The notes below the pieces were generated by a model, which was given only the letters and a program-made list of their open reading frames with translations, was not told the DNA's origin and did no database searches. A stretch of 14,277 nt of DNA, taken from the NCBI GenBank assembly GCA_040414495.1, contig JBEDUI010000216.1, forward strand, positions 1 to 14,277, read 5' to 3'. Both the position numbers and the translations under genes were made by a program. How positions within the stretch are numbered: the stretch's first letter is position 1; each line of letters starts with the position of its first letter. Source of the DNA: DATAVB01 sp040414495. GTDB lineage: Bacteria; Actinomycetota; Actinomycetes; Mycobacteriales; QHCD01. Below are positions 1-6,170 of the stretch, piece after piece.

Positions 1-138
1 GTCGCGGAATTCGAATCGCTCTTTGCGAATACGGTCCGTTCCGCCGAGCGGTCTGAACCGGATCGTTTGTCGTTGGTGCTGGATCCGGCGTTCGCCGGTC
101 AGGCGGCCGAGCTGGCCGTACGGGACAGGCATTGTTGA
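1..138 (+). CDS. C-terminal end of an unrecognised protein (partial)
   Basis: The first reading frame is open from base 1 to a TGA at 136-138 and gives 45 residues, with no start in the window. The tail begins VAEFESLFANTV and ends ELAVRDRHC. It is mixed acidic and basic, alpha-helical in character, with no membrane segment. The codon pattern (G/C in most third positions) fits real coding sequence. I do not recognise the family. The following 296 bases hold no gene, so it appears to be the last gene of a plus-strand unit. The N-terminal part upstream of the window would be needed to name it. Confidence 0.55.
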   Translation, partial: VAEFESLFANTVRSAERSEPDRLSLVLDPAFAGQAAELAVRDRHC

Positions 139-315
139 TCGTTCTTCGAATTCGCGGTTATCGCGACCAGCGTCGGCGTCCGGCTTGAGGTCCGGGTTCC
201 GGCCGGGCAGACCGGTGTGCTGGATGCATGGGAAACATGGATGTGAACGGGCTGCGTAGCGGGCAGGGGCCGGCATCGCCACGGTCGGACCCGAGCACGA
301 GCTGTAGAAACGCGA

Positions 316-351
316 AACCCCGGCTCCCACGATTCGCGGATGTCCGGGGTT
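316..351. terminator. Possible stem-loop terminator in the gap 139-434
   Basis: AACCCCGG (316-323) and CCGGGGTT (344-351) are perfect 8-bp inverted arms with a 20-nt loop. The element lies between the 3' ends of the partial + gene (stop at 138) and the - strand zinc-binding gene (stop at 435), so it could terminate either transcript. There is no T-run. A separate 12-bp palindrome, GCTCCGCGGAGC, lies at 363-374. I see nothing else in the 139-434 gap. Confidence 0.3.
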
Positions 352-434
352 CACTTCCACACGCTCCGCGGAGCAGTGGCCTGTCCGCAGGCAGGCCCGC
401 GTATCCACAGCTCAGCAAGATCGGCCCGACCGGA

Positions 435-701
435 TCAGGGCAGATGGCGGTCCAGGCGACGCAGCAGTGGTCCGATGACCGGACGGTCCTGCCAATGATG
501 CTGGATTACGACCGAACGGGCCGACCGGATGCCGCCGCGCAGCCACGCCGCCGGGCTGGGCCGCTGCTCGTCTTCGCGTTGCCGCGCGCGACGGTGCAGC
601 CACCGCGCACACCGGGCGCAGACACCGACCTCGGGGTGCTGATCCAGGTGCAGCAATTCCGATTCCGCGCGCTCCGCCCCACAGCACCAACACACGCTCA
701 T
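435..701 (-). CDS. Small double-CxxC (zinc-ribbon-like) protein, function unknown
   Basis: The 88-residue protein has two Cys pairs, C4-x2-C7 and C28-x2-C31, that could bind one zinc ion. A conserved-looking LDQHPEVGVC stretch lies between them, followed by a basic segment (R37-R41) and a helical tail ending in RRLDRHLP. I recall similar short unnamed proteins with this CWCCG...QHPEV...CARC pattern in many actinomycetes; their role is not established. The start is well supported: GGAGG lies 5 nt before the ATG (CCTCC at 707-711 on the + strand). It is transcribed in the same direction as the phosphoesterase gene, 170 bases away, and probably as its own unit. A structural zinc site in a nucleic-acid- or protein-binding module is the most I would infer. 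Confidence 0.8.
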   Translation of the reverse strand: MSVCWCCGAERAESELLHLDQHPEVGVCARCARWLHRRARQREDEQRPSPAAWLRGGIRSARSVVIQHHWQDRPVIGPLLRRLDRHLP

Positions 702-871
702 GATGGCCTCCGATCCGGGTCACACTCGCACCTCTGCTTGGCCCACCATTGAACTGCGCCCCGGTGCCGCGGACCTATCCATAGTGTCCGCGTGGTTCCA
801 CGATCCCGCCAGATCCGTGGGCTCGGCTTCACACCGCGAAGTGCCGGCCCGGACGGGAAAGATCAATTAAT

Positions 872-1612
872 TCAGTATTTGCCTTTCAACCAATCCGCCG
901 ACGGAAAATGAACGCGGTCAATCTCCGCGATGACGGCATCGATATCGTACGAAGAAAACCGCCGTTCAAGAGAAAAACCACTGTCATCAGCGGTCAGCAA
1001 GGTCCACATCGCTCGCCTTTCCGGAGTGGCCGGGACGCTGACGCTGCCGAGGTTCACGACCCGGACACCGGAAACGGTACGGTCCAGCGGCACGTGCGTG
1101 TGCCCCACGAAAATCAGGTCCGCAGTCGAGGACGTAATTCCGGCCGCGATCAATTCCTGGTCGGTCATGTCCGCCCGCACGCCGGGCCCGTCGTCGCAGC
1201 CGGGCGACGCATGCACCAGAAGCACCGTGCTGCCATCGGGTAGCACCAGCCTCTGCTGCACCGGCAAATTCGCCAACCAATCGTAGCCACCGGCGGCCGT
1301 GATCGCCCCACGGGTCCAGGAAAACGACCTCGTCGCGGCCACCAGCAGCTCTCTTTCGGCCACCGTACAAGCCTTGTCAGCACCAGGAATCATGCCCGGC
1401 AACTCACCGGTCAGGACGTAGCGGTCGGTATTTCCTCTCACGTACCGCGCATTCGGCAACTCCATAAGTCGTCGAATGACCAGGTCCGGCTGCGGACCGT
1501 GGGCGACCAGATCGCCGAGGATCCAGAATTCGTCAACGTCAGCAGCGTCGTTCAATACAGCCTCTAACGCTGGTATGTTGCCGTGGACATCGGAGAATAC
1601 GGCGGCTCGCAT
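872..1612 (-). CDS. Calcineurin-like metallophosphoesterase (YfcE/MJ0936-like)
   Basis: The 246-residue protein carries the metallophosphoesterase signature in order: D8-x-H10 (FSDVHGN), G33-D34 (LGDLVAHGP), G60-N61 (RGNTD), H134 (VHASPG) and G170-H171-x-H173 (FVGHTHVP). All residues expected to bind two metal ions are present. There is no signal peptide, so it is cytoplasmic. Family members hydrolyse phosphomono- or phosphodiesters or dinucleoside polyphosphates; the substrate here cannot be read from sequence. The GNTDRY and GHTHVPLDR motifs place it with the small bacterial calcineurin-like domain (PF12850-type) enzymes. The ATG at 1612 follows a TAGCCT hexamer by exactly 7 nt, suggesting a leaderless transcript, though GGAG also lies 1 nt before the start. 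It lies 84 bases downstream of the polyphosphate kinase gene on the same strand, so read-through is possible and a link to polyphosphate or nucleotide metabolism is conceivable. Confidence 0.92.
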   Translation of the reverse strand: MRAAVFSDVHGNIPALEAVLNDAADVDEFWILGDLVAHGPQPDLVIRRLMELPNARYVRGNTDRYVLTGELPGMIPGADKACTVAERELLVAATRSFSWTRGAITAAGGYDWLANLPVQQRLVLPDGSTVLLVHASPGCDDGPGVRADMTDQELIAAGITSSTADLIFVGHTHVPLDRTVSGVRVVNLGSVSVPATPERRAMWTLLTADDSGFSLERRFSSYDIDAVIAEIDRVHFPSADWLKGKY

Positions 1613-1619
1613 GCTCCAT

Positions 1620-1625
1620 AGGCTA
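1620..1625 (-). promoter_or_regulatory. Putative -10 box for a leaderless phosphoesterase transcript
   Basis: On the minus strand TAGCCT fits the actinobacterial -10 pattern TANNNT and ends 7 nt before the ATG, which would place the transcription start at or next to the start codon. No clear -35 hexamer is visible 17-18 nt upstream. This is inference from spacing. Confidence 0.4.
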
Positions 1626-1696
1626 ACGGATTCGCCGCAGTTGCCGGATATGTTCGCTCACCGCGATAACGCCCGGCATTATCAAATCGGCTAGTG

Positions 1697-2641
1697 CTAT
1701 TTTTCGTGTCGGGCGGCGTACGTATCTGCTTCGGCTCCTTGTGGAGCTTCCCGTTCGAGTTCTCGTCGCACCGCGAGCAGATCCTTGCGTTGCTCGGCAC
1801 TGACCGTCGGGTACTCCGGACCGAGTTCCGCCAACGTGTGTACCAGCACCGCCGCGGCACACATCCAGGCGAACCATTTCCGGTCGGCCGGAACGACGTA
1901 CCAGGGCGCCCATTCGGTACTGGTGGCGGACAACATTTCCGAGAACGCGGTCTGGTATTCATCCCAATGCTTACGCTCCCGTACATCGGCCGCCGAGAAT
2001 TTCCAATTCCGGTCGGGCCGGTCGATCCGGCGCAGAAATCGCTCCCGTTGCTCCTCTTTGGACAGATTCAGGAAGACCTTCACGACCTTGAAGCCGTTGT
2101 CGGACAGATAGCGTTCCCAGTTGTTGATTTCCCGGTACCGCCGCTCCCAGATGTCACCCTTTTTCGCCGCCGCGGGCAGCCGTTGATGGTCCAGATACTC
2201 CGGGTGGACCCGCACCACCAGCACTTCTTCGTAATGGGATCGGTTGAATATCCCGATATCTCCGCGCGCCGGCAGGTGTTTCGCGTAGCGCCAGAGGTAG
2301 TCGTGATCCAGCTCCTCGGCCGAGGGAACCTTGAAGCTGCTTACGTGTACGCCCTGCGGGTTGACCCCGCTCATCACGTGCCGGATCGTCCCGTCCTTGC
2401 CGCCGGCGTCGAGCGCTTGCAGACACAGCAGCACGCCGTACGTGTCTTGCGCCGCCAACCGCCGCTGGTAGTCCGCGAGCTGACGGATGCCGGCTTGGAG
2501 CAGCTTTTTGCCGTCTTTCTTACGAAGATGATCCGGCTTGTAGCGGGGATCGAAATCCTTGCGCAGATCAACCTTGGCACCCGGTTTCACCCGCAGCGGC
2601 CCGATAAACTCCGCTACCCGCTCCGCTTGCTCATCGGCCAT
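1697..2641 (-). CDS. ppk2: Polyphosphate kinase 2 family protein (polyphosphate:nucleotide phosphotransferase)
   Basis: The 314-residue cytoplasmic enzyme transfers phosphate between inorganic polyphosphate and nucleotides. The Walker A-like loop is D78-AGGKDGTI-86, followed by the conserved SGVNPQG (91-97). The Walker B region is IGIFNRSHYEEV (129-140). The basic lid, RRIDRPDRNWKFS, comes about 75 residues later, followed by the AFSEMLSATSTEWAPWYVVPAD segment typical of PPK2. The single-domain length is normal. The FNRSHYE version of Walker B resembles the class III / TIGR03709 group, which can phosphorylate AMP and ADP, but class assignment from motifs is inference. The ATG at 2641 lies 6 nt after TATTGT, a good TANNNT hexamer, and no Shine-Dalgarno sequence is present, so the transcript is probably leaderless. 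The last residues are basic and acidic filler. The neighbours do not include ppk1. Confidence 0.93.
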   Translation of the reverse strand: MADEQAERVAEFIGPLRVKPGAKVDLRKDFDPRYKPDHLRKKDGKKLLQAGIRQLADYQRRLAAQDTYGVLLCLQALDAGGKDGTIRHVMSGVNPQGVHVSSFKVPSAEELDHDYLWRYAKHLPARGDIGIFNRSHYEEVLVVRVHPEYLDHQRLPAAAKKGDIWERRYREINNWERYLSDNGFKVVKVFLNLSKEEQRERFLRRIDRPDRNWKFSAADVRERKHWDEYQTAFSEMLSATSTEWAPWYVVPADRKWFAWMCAAAVLVHTLAELGPEYPTVSAEQRKDLLAVRRELEREAPQGAEADTYAARHEK

Positions 2642-2647
2642 CGCCCG

Positions 2648-2653
2648 ACAATA
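2648..2653 (-). promoter_or_regulatory. Putative -10 box for a leaderless ppk2 transcript
   Basis: TATTGT on the minus strand matches TANNNT and ends 6 nt before the ATG. No ribosome-binding site lies between them. No convincing -35 is visible. Confidence 0.42.
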
Positions 2654-2716
2654 CGCTCCGATCCGATTTCGCGGCCCAATCTAACCGGCGGCCAACACTG
2701 TCCACATTGGCCGATG

Positions 2717-2995
2717 TCACTCGGATCCAGCCCTTACTCGTACCGCCGCCTGGATCGGAACCGGCGTTCCCTGCTGGGCGTGCAGCCGGGCCGTGGCGCG
2801 GCGGCGGATCATGTCCGGCAGCCGGGCCGGATGCTGGGTCGCCCCGGCCAACTCCTCGGCCGCGTGTTGCACGGTGCGGGTGATGAGGTCGACCGGCAGG
2901 TCGGGGTAGGCGCGGCGCAGTTCGCGACGGACCAGGGCGATCGTCGCCCGCAGCCGCTGGCTGTCGATCGGCGAGAGGTCCTCGGCGTTGATCAC
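2717..2995 (-). CDS. Small helical protein, likely three-helix-bundle dimerisation type; GTG start
   Basis: With the GTG at 2995 the protein has 92 residues and begins VINAEDLSPIDSQRLR. I chose this start because a purine-rich GGGGGAGGGG run ends 6 nt upstream. The same frame stays open to another GTG at 3052 (111 residues), but the extra residues (MADVCSRDQNPF...) lack a ribosome site. The protein is predicted to be helical throughout: a helix with LRATIALVRRELRRAYPDL, a second with DLITRTVQHAAEELAG, then a basic tail RRRATARLHAQQG. This resembles the short actinobacterial proteins annotated as three-helix-bundle dimerisation domains, whose function is unknown. It lies 75 bases upstream of ppk2 on the same strand, so co-transcription is possible, although ppk2 seems to have its own -10 box. 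Confidence 0.7.
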   Translation of the reverse strand: MINAEDLSPIDSQRLRATIALVRRELRRAYPDLPVDLITRTVQHAAEELAGATQHPARLPDMIRRRATARLHAQQGTPVPIQAAVRVRAGSE

Positions 2996-3001
2996 CGGAA
3001 T

Positions 3002-3011
3002 CCCCTCCCCC
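3002..3011 (-). promoter_or_regulatory. Ribosome-binding site that decides the 2995 start
   Basis: On the minus strand this reads GGGGGAGGGG and contains GGAGG 8 nt before the GTG at 2995. It lies inside the longer 3052-start reading frame, which argues for the shorter protein. Confidence 0.6.
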
Positions 3012-3210
3012 TTGGTAAAAGGATTCTGGTCGCGTGAGCATACGTCGGCCACATCGGCGCCGCGTCGGGGTTGGAGCTAGTCGCCGAGCCGGGCAGACAT
3101 GTCCGGCCCGGGTGAAATGGCCCGTCCGATCCGACGTACTCCTTCGTACCTAGGCCAAATCGGCGCTGCCAGCGAGGAGTAGACGGACCAGCGAGAGACC
3201 ACCGACTGCC

Positions 3211-3519
3211 GTACAGGTAAGCACTCGTCATCTCCGCGAGGTCGACGAGGTCGCTCGCGACCTGATCGCCGTCATGCTTGACGTCCGCGCCGACTCATTC
3301 GACCTCGACATCCACATCGAACTCCCCGATGGCGTCAAAGCGCGACTCCAACGCGCCGAGCAACTCCGCACCGAAGCCGCGCACGCCCAGAACGAAGCCG
3401 CCGCCGAAGTTCGCGCCGCTGCTCGCGAGCTTGCCGACCAGGGCATGACGCTGCGCGACATCGGAAAGGCGCTCGGTATTTCGTACCAGCGTGCGCACCA
3501 ATTGGTTTCCGCCGCTTGA
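3211..3519 (+). pseudogene. 5'-truncated HicB-like antitoxin with C-terminal helix-turn-helix
   Basis: The intact open frame from ATG 3274 encodes 81 residues: an acidic/amphipathic start (MLDVRADSFDLDIHIELPD), an Ala/Glu-rich coiled helix (residues 20-55) and a C-terminal helix-turn-helix, MTLRDIGKALGISYQRAHQLV. Family-like residues continue upstream of that ATG in the same frame back to about 3211 (VQVSTRHLREVDEVARDLIAVM), matching the QxRxLxEVxxxARDLIAVMLDV core of actinobacterial HicB-type proteins. That frame has a TAG at 3151 and no ATG, GTG or TTG before 3274. The usual N-terminal strand pair is missing. A different frame at 3134-3186 reads TYSFVPRP...GVDG, which could be the lost start after a frameshift. 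Either the gene is decayed or a short 3274-3519 protein is made. No HicA-like toxin gene is adjacent. Confidence 0.55.
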
Positions 3520-3523
3520 CCTA

Positions 3524-3544
3524 GACAGTCCACTGTGGACTGTC
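3524..3544. repeat. Perfect 21-bp palindrome, candidate operator
   Basis: Arms GACAGTCCAC and GTGGACTGTC are perfect inverted copies around a single central T. It begins 4 bases after the stop of the HicB-like gene and lies 53 bases before the dioxygenase start. A weak TAGACA (3522-3527) and GATAAC (3546-3551), 18 nt apart, would bracket it as -35 and -10. With a 1-nt loop and no T-tract it is a poor terminator, so a dimeric repressor site is the better reading. This is inference. Confidence 0.5.
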
Positions 3545-3585
3545 CGATAACGGCGCGAGCCCGGCAGGTCGGCCGGTGCGCTGCA

Positions 3586-3591
3586 TAGGCT
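3586..3591 (+). promoter_or_regulatory. Putative -10 box close to the dioxygenase start
   Basis: TAGGCT (TANNNT) ends 6 nt before the ATG at 3598, as in three other genes of this window. The intervening GGAGGG touches the ATG and is too close for an ordinary ribosome site, which supports leaderless translation. Confidence 0.38.
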
Positions 3592-3597
3592 GGAGGG

Positions 3598-4350
3598 ATG
3601 AGTGCCGAGCTGACCGTCGAGCAGAAGAAAGAGATCATCGAGAACGGCTACACGCTGGTGCCTGGCGTCATTCCGTTGCCACGGGCGGCGGCGGCGCTGC
3701 GGGTCATCAACGCCTCCTTGGGCGAGGGCGCGGACCCGGCCCAGCTGGACACGATGCGCTCCCAGAGCTGGTGCCCGGAGGTCACCAACCACCCGGCCAT
3801 CCTGGACCTGCTGACCGAGACGGCGGCCTGGTCGCTGGCCGAATCCGCGATCGGTGTGGGACAGATCGAGCCGGTTGACCGCGGCCAGATCGCCCTGCGC
3901 TTCCCGACCACCGCCGAGCCGGGCGAGGTGCACGCCCACCTGGACGGCATGCACACGCCGCACAACGGCGTACCCAAGGGCCAGATCTCGAACTTCACCG
4001 CACTGGTCGGGGTGTACCTCTCCGACGTACCGACCGAGAACGCCGGCAACTTCACCGTCTGGCCTGGGTCGCACCGGATTTACGAGGACTACTTTCGGCG
4101 CGAGGGCGCCGAAGCCTTGCTCAATGGAATGCCCCCGGTCGAGATCGGTCCGCCGTTGCAGACCACACCTCGAGCCGGGGACATTGTCCTGTCGCATTAT
4201 CAGATCGGCCACGGAATCGCTCCGAACGCTTCGCCGCATATTCGGTACGCCATCTATTTCCGGCTGTTCCGGGTCGGTCATTCGGCGATCAAACACGAGG
4301 TGATGAGCGACCTGTGGCGGGAATGGGACGGGCTACGCGACCTGGTTTAG
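3598..4350 (+). CDS. Phytanoyl-CoA dioxygenase (PhyH) family protein
   Basis: The 250-residue cytoplasmic protein is of the Fe(II)/2-oxoglutarate-dependent PhyH type. The facial triad appears complete: H114-x-D116 in VHAHLDGMH and H205 in QIGHGIAP. R216 (HIRYAIYFR) is placed to bind 2-oxoglutarate. The conserved FTVWPGSHR (152-160) and AGDIVLSH (193-200) segments are also present. Bacterial members hydroxylate, halogenate or epoxidise varied small molecules, so the substrate is unknown. The ATG is supported by the upstream TAGGCT hexamer and by the MSAELTVEQKKEIIENGYTLV start, which matches the usual first helix and strand. It converges on a DHA2 exporter gene and overlaps it by 18 bases. A shared substrate (modify, then export) is possible but unproven. 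Confidence 0.88.
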   Translation: MSAELTVEQKKEIIENGYTLVPGVIPLPRAAAALRVINASLGEGADPAQLDTMRSQSWCPEVTNHPAILDLLTETAAWSLAESAIGVGQIEPVDRGQIALRFPTTAEPGEVHAHLDGMHTPHNGVPKGQISNFTALVGVYLSDVPTENAGNFTVWPGSHRIYEDYFRREGAEALLNGMPPVEIGPPLQTTPRAGDIVLSHYQIGHGIAPNASPHIRYAIYFRLFRVGHSAIKHEVMSDLWREWDGLRDLV

Positions 4351-5817
4351 CGCCTCGCCCGGGACGGGCTCGTCCTCGGTCACGACCTGCAGCGCCTGTG
4401 TCGACTTGAGTACGGTCAGCGCCACCACGGCCGCGCCGAGCACCAGCGCCGCCGCGACCCAGAAGGCCAGGTGGTAGCCACCGGTCAGAGCCGCTGTGGC
4501 CGAGCCGCCAGCCCGGTGCAGGTGCTGGCTGCGGGAGGCCGACAAGGTCGCCAACACCGCGAGCCCGAGCGCCCCACCGATCTGCGCGGTCGTGTTCACC
4601 AGACCCGAGGCCAGGCCGGCGTCGCGGGGTGTCGCACCGGACATCGCCAGCCCCATGAGGGCCGGGAAGCACACGCCAGCGCCGATTCCCAGCAGCGCCA
4701 TCGCCGGCAGCACGTTCAGCGCGTAGCTGGCATTGGCCGGGGCCTGGGCGAACACCGCCAGGCCGACCATGATCAGCAGCAGCCCGGCCACACAGCACGC
4801 CCGCGCACCGAACCGGGTGACGAGCCGCTCGGAGTACCGGACCGACAGGACGCCCATGATGACGGTGACCGGCAGGAACGCCAGGCCGATCTCCAGCGCG
4901 TCGTACCGCAGCACCTTCTCCAGGTACAGCGAGCCAAGGAAGAACATCCCGAACATGCCGGCCGTACCAACGATCTGGATGACGTTCGCGCCGACGACGT
5001 TGCGGGACCGGAAGATACGCAGCGGCATCAGCGGGCTGGCGGCGGTGGCCTCGCGGGCGACGAACGCGGCCAGCAGAAGCAGCGATCCGGCGCCCAACTC
5101 CAGCGTGCGGGTGGCGGTCCAACCGAGTTCGGCCGCCGGCTTGACGATCGTGAACACGCTCAGCATCAACGCGCCGGTGATCAACGCCGCGCCCGGAATG
5201 TCCGCGCCGGCGGCAATTCCGGCACCACGGTCGGCCACGATCAGTCGCCGGGCCAGCACGGCGGTGACGATGCCGACCGGAACGTTGATGAAGAAGATCC
5301 AGTGCCAGTTCAGCACCTGGGTCAGGATGCCGCCGGCCAAGAGCCCGACCGCGCCGCCGGCCGAGGCGACGAACGCGAACACGCCGATCGCCTTGGCCTG
5401 TTCCCGCGGTTCGGGGAACATCGCGACGATCATGCCGAGAATGACGGCCGAGGTCATCGCGCCGCCGATGCCCTGCAGGAACCGCGCGGCGATCAGTACG
5501 CCCTGGTTCTCGGCCAATCCGCACAGCAGCGATGCCGCGGTAAAGACGGCCAGGCCGGTCAGGAACACCTTCCGGCGACCGACAAGGTCGCCGAGCCGAC
5601 CGGCCAGCAGCAGGAATCCACCAAACGCAATCAGGTAGGCATTAACGACCCAAGCCAGGCTGGCCGGGGAGAATCCGAGGTCTTCCTGGATCGAGGGCAA
5701 CGCCACGTTCACTACCGTCGCGTCGAGCACGATCATCAGCATTCCGATGCACAGCACGTAAAGCGCGACCCAGCGGGACCGGTCGCTCTCCCGCGGGGTG
5801 TTGACGATCTTGCTCAT
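4333..5817 (-). CDS. MFS drug exporter, DHA2 (EmrB/QacA-like, 14-TM) family
   Basis: The 494-residue integral membrane protein is a proton-coupled exporter. TM1 holds the DHA2-typical IVLDATVVNVALPSIQ. The cytoplasmic motif A, GRLGDLVGRRKVF, lies between TM2 and TM3. TM5 carries the antiporter motif C region, GGAVGLLAGGILTQ, followed by NWHWIFFINVPVG. The length and long middle section fit 14 membrane segments. I chose ATG 5817 because AAGGGA lies 6 nt upstream; a GTG at 5832 in the same frame would add five residues and lacks a ribosome site. A dyad sits just upstream of the start (5830-5856). The stop codon falls inside the 3' end of the dioxygenase gene. No regulator gene is adjacent. The substrate is unknown; hydrophobic drugs or an endogenous metabolite are possible. 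Confidence 0.93.
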   Translation of the reverse strand: MSKIVNTPRESDRSRWVALYVLCIGMLMIVLDATVVNVALPSIQEDLGFSPASLAWVVNAYLIAFGGFLLLAGRLGDLVGRRKVFLTGLAVFTAASLLCGLAENQGVLIAARFLQGIGGAMTSAVILGMIVAMFPEPREQAKAIGVFAFVASAGGAVGLLAGGILTQVLNWHWIFFINVPVGIVTAVLARRLIVADRGAGIAAGADIPGAALITGALMLSVFTIVKPAAELGWTATRTLELGAGSLLLLAAFVAREATAASPLMPLRIFRSRNVVGANVIQIVGTAGMFGMFFLGSLYLEKVLRYDALEIGLAFLPVTVIMGVLSVRYSERLVTRFGARACCVAGLLLIMVGLAVFAQAPANASYALNVLPAMALLGIGAGVCFPALMGLAMSGATPRDAGLASGLVNTTAQIGGALGLAVLATLSASRSQHLHRAGGSATAALTGGYHLAFWVAAALVLGAAVVALTVLKSTQALQVVTEDEPVPGEALNQVA

Positions 5818-5823
5818 GTCGGT

Positions 5824-5829
5824 TCCCTT
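5824..5829 (-). promoter_or_regulatory. Ribosome-binding site for the first DHA2 exporter
   Basis: AAGGGA on the minus strand, 6 nt before ATG 5817. It favours that start over the in-frame GTG at 5832. Confidence 0.55.
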
Positions 5830-5856
5830 CACTGGTTACGTCCTGATTCACCAGTG
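5830..5856. promoter_or_regulatory. Dyad upstream of the DHA2 exporter, candidate operator
   Basis: CACTGGT (5830-5836) and ACCAGTG (5850-5856) are perfect 7-bp inverted arms with a 13-bp spacer, directly upstream of the exporter ribosome site. The position and size fit a TetR- or MarR-type repressor site, which commonly controls such exporters. No regulator gene is visible nearby, so the assignment is inference. Confidence 0.4.
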
Positions 5857-6021
5857 CGTCGTTCCGGCTACGGCGATTTCGACATGGCTCTCAATGAATT
5901 TCTGGGGGCTCGGGGTGGCGCCGACCTGCCGGCGCCGATTACCCCGCGACGCTGCTCCAGCGGCATCCGAAACCGACCCCGACAAACCCCGGCCGGCTGC
6001 CCCGACTGTCCGCTTCCCCCG
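5857..6021. other. Gene-free spacer upstream of the DHA2 exporter
   Basis: This is the middle of a 353-base gap (5818-6170) between two minus-strand genes. Open frames crossing it on both strands have no ribosome site or recognisable family and run into antisense of real genes. I see no promoter I would assert. The gap otherwise holds the operator-like dyad at 5830-5856 and the two hairpins at 6022-6111. Confidence 0.5.
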
Positions 6022-6060
6022 CCTGTGACTCTGCTCCACACCCCGGAGCAGAGTCACAGG
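6022..6060. repeat. Long perfect hairpin, copy 1 of a duplicated element
   Basis: CCTGTGACTCTGCTCC (6022-6037) and its exact reverse complement (6045-6060) form 16-bp perfect arms around the 7-nt loop ACACCCC. The stem is strong. There is no T-run on either side. It lies about 110 bases beyond the Nudix stop on the minus strand, so it could act as a terminator or an RNA-stabilising structure. The core and the right flank are repeated 58 bases further on. Confidence 0.65.
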
Positions 6061-6086
6061 AAACTCGACCCTCCGGCCAGCTCTGT

Positions 6087-6111
6087 CTCTGCTCCATACG
6101 TCGGAGCAGAG
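6087..6111. repeat. Hairpin, copy 2 of the duplicated element
   Basis: CTCTGCTCC (6087-6095) and GGAGCAGAG (6103-6111) enclose the 7-nt loop ATACGTC. The core arms are identical to copy 1, the loop length is the same (4 of 7 bases shared), and the right flank is similar (GAGTCATAG against GAGTCACAG). Outside the 9-bp core the stem has mismatches. It begins 60 bases past the Nudix stop. Confidence 0.6.
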
Positions 6112-6170
6112 TCATAGTCGCCGGGGATGGGGTCCAGGGTGCTGGGCGAGGCGTGCTCCGCGAGGAACCG

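Noticed and set aside
228..752. 174-residue + strand frame over the small zinc-binding gene
   Set aside because: No ribosome site or family; the minus strand has a double-CxxC protein with a well-placed GGAGG.
1694..3037. 447-residue open frame on the + strand
   Set aside because: It is antisense to ppk2 and its neighbour, with no ribosome site and no recognisable domain. It arises from the GC-rich codon pattern opposite a real gene.
3515..3551. TTGACC and GATAAC as a promoter pair around the palindrome
   Set aside because: The 25-nt spacing is too long. TAGACA with GATAAC at 18 nt is possible but weak, so it is mentioned only under the palindrome.
3295..4296. 333-residue minus-strand frame opposite the HicB-like and dioxygenase genes
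   Set aside because: No family features; the opposite strand holds a complete dioxygenase motif set.
4471..6117. 548-residue open frame on the + strand opposite the first DHA2 exporter
   Set aside because: Its composition is dominated by Arg, Gln, Gly and Asp with no domain or membrane segment, as expected for the complement of a membrane-protein gene.
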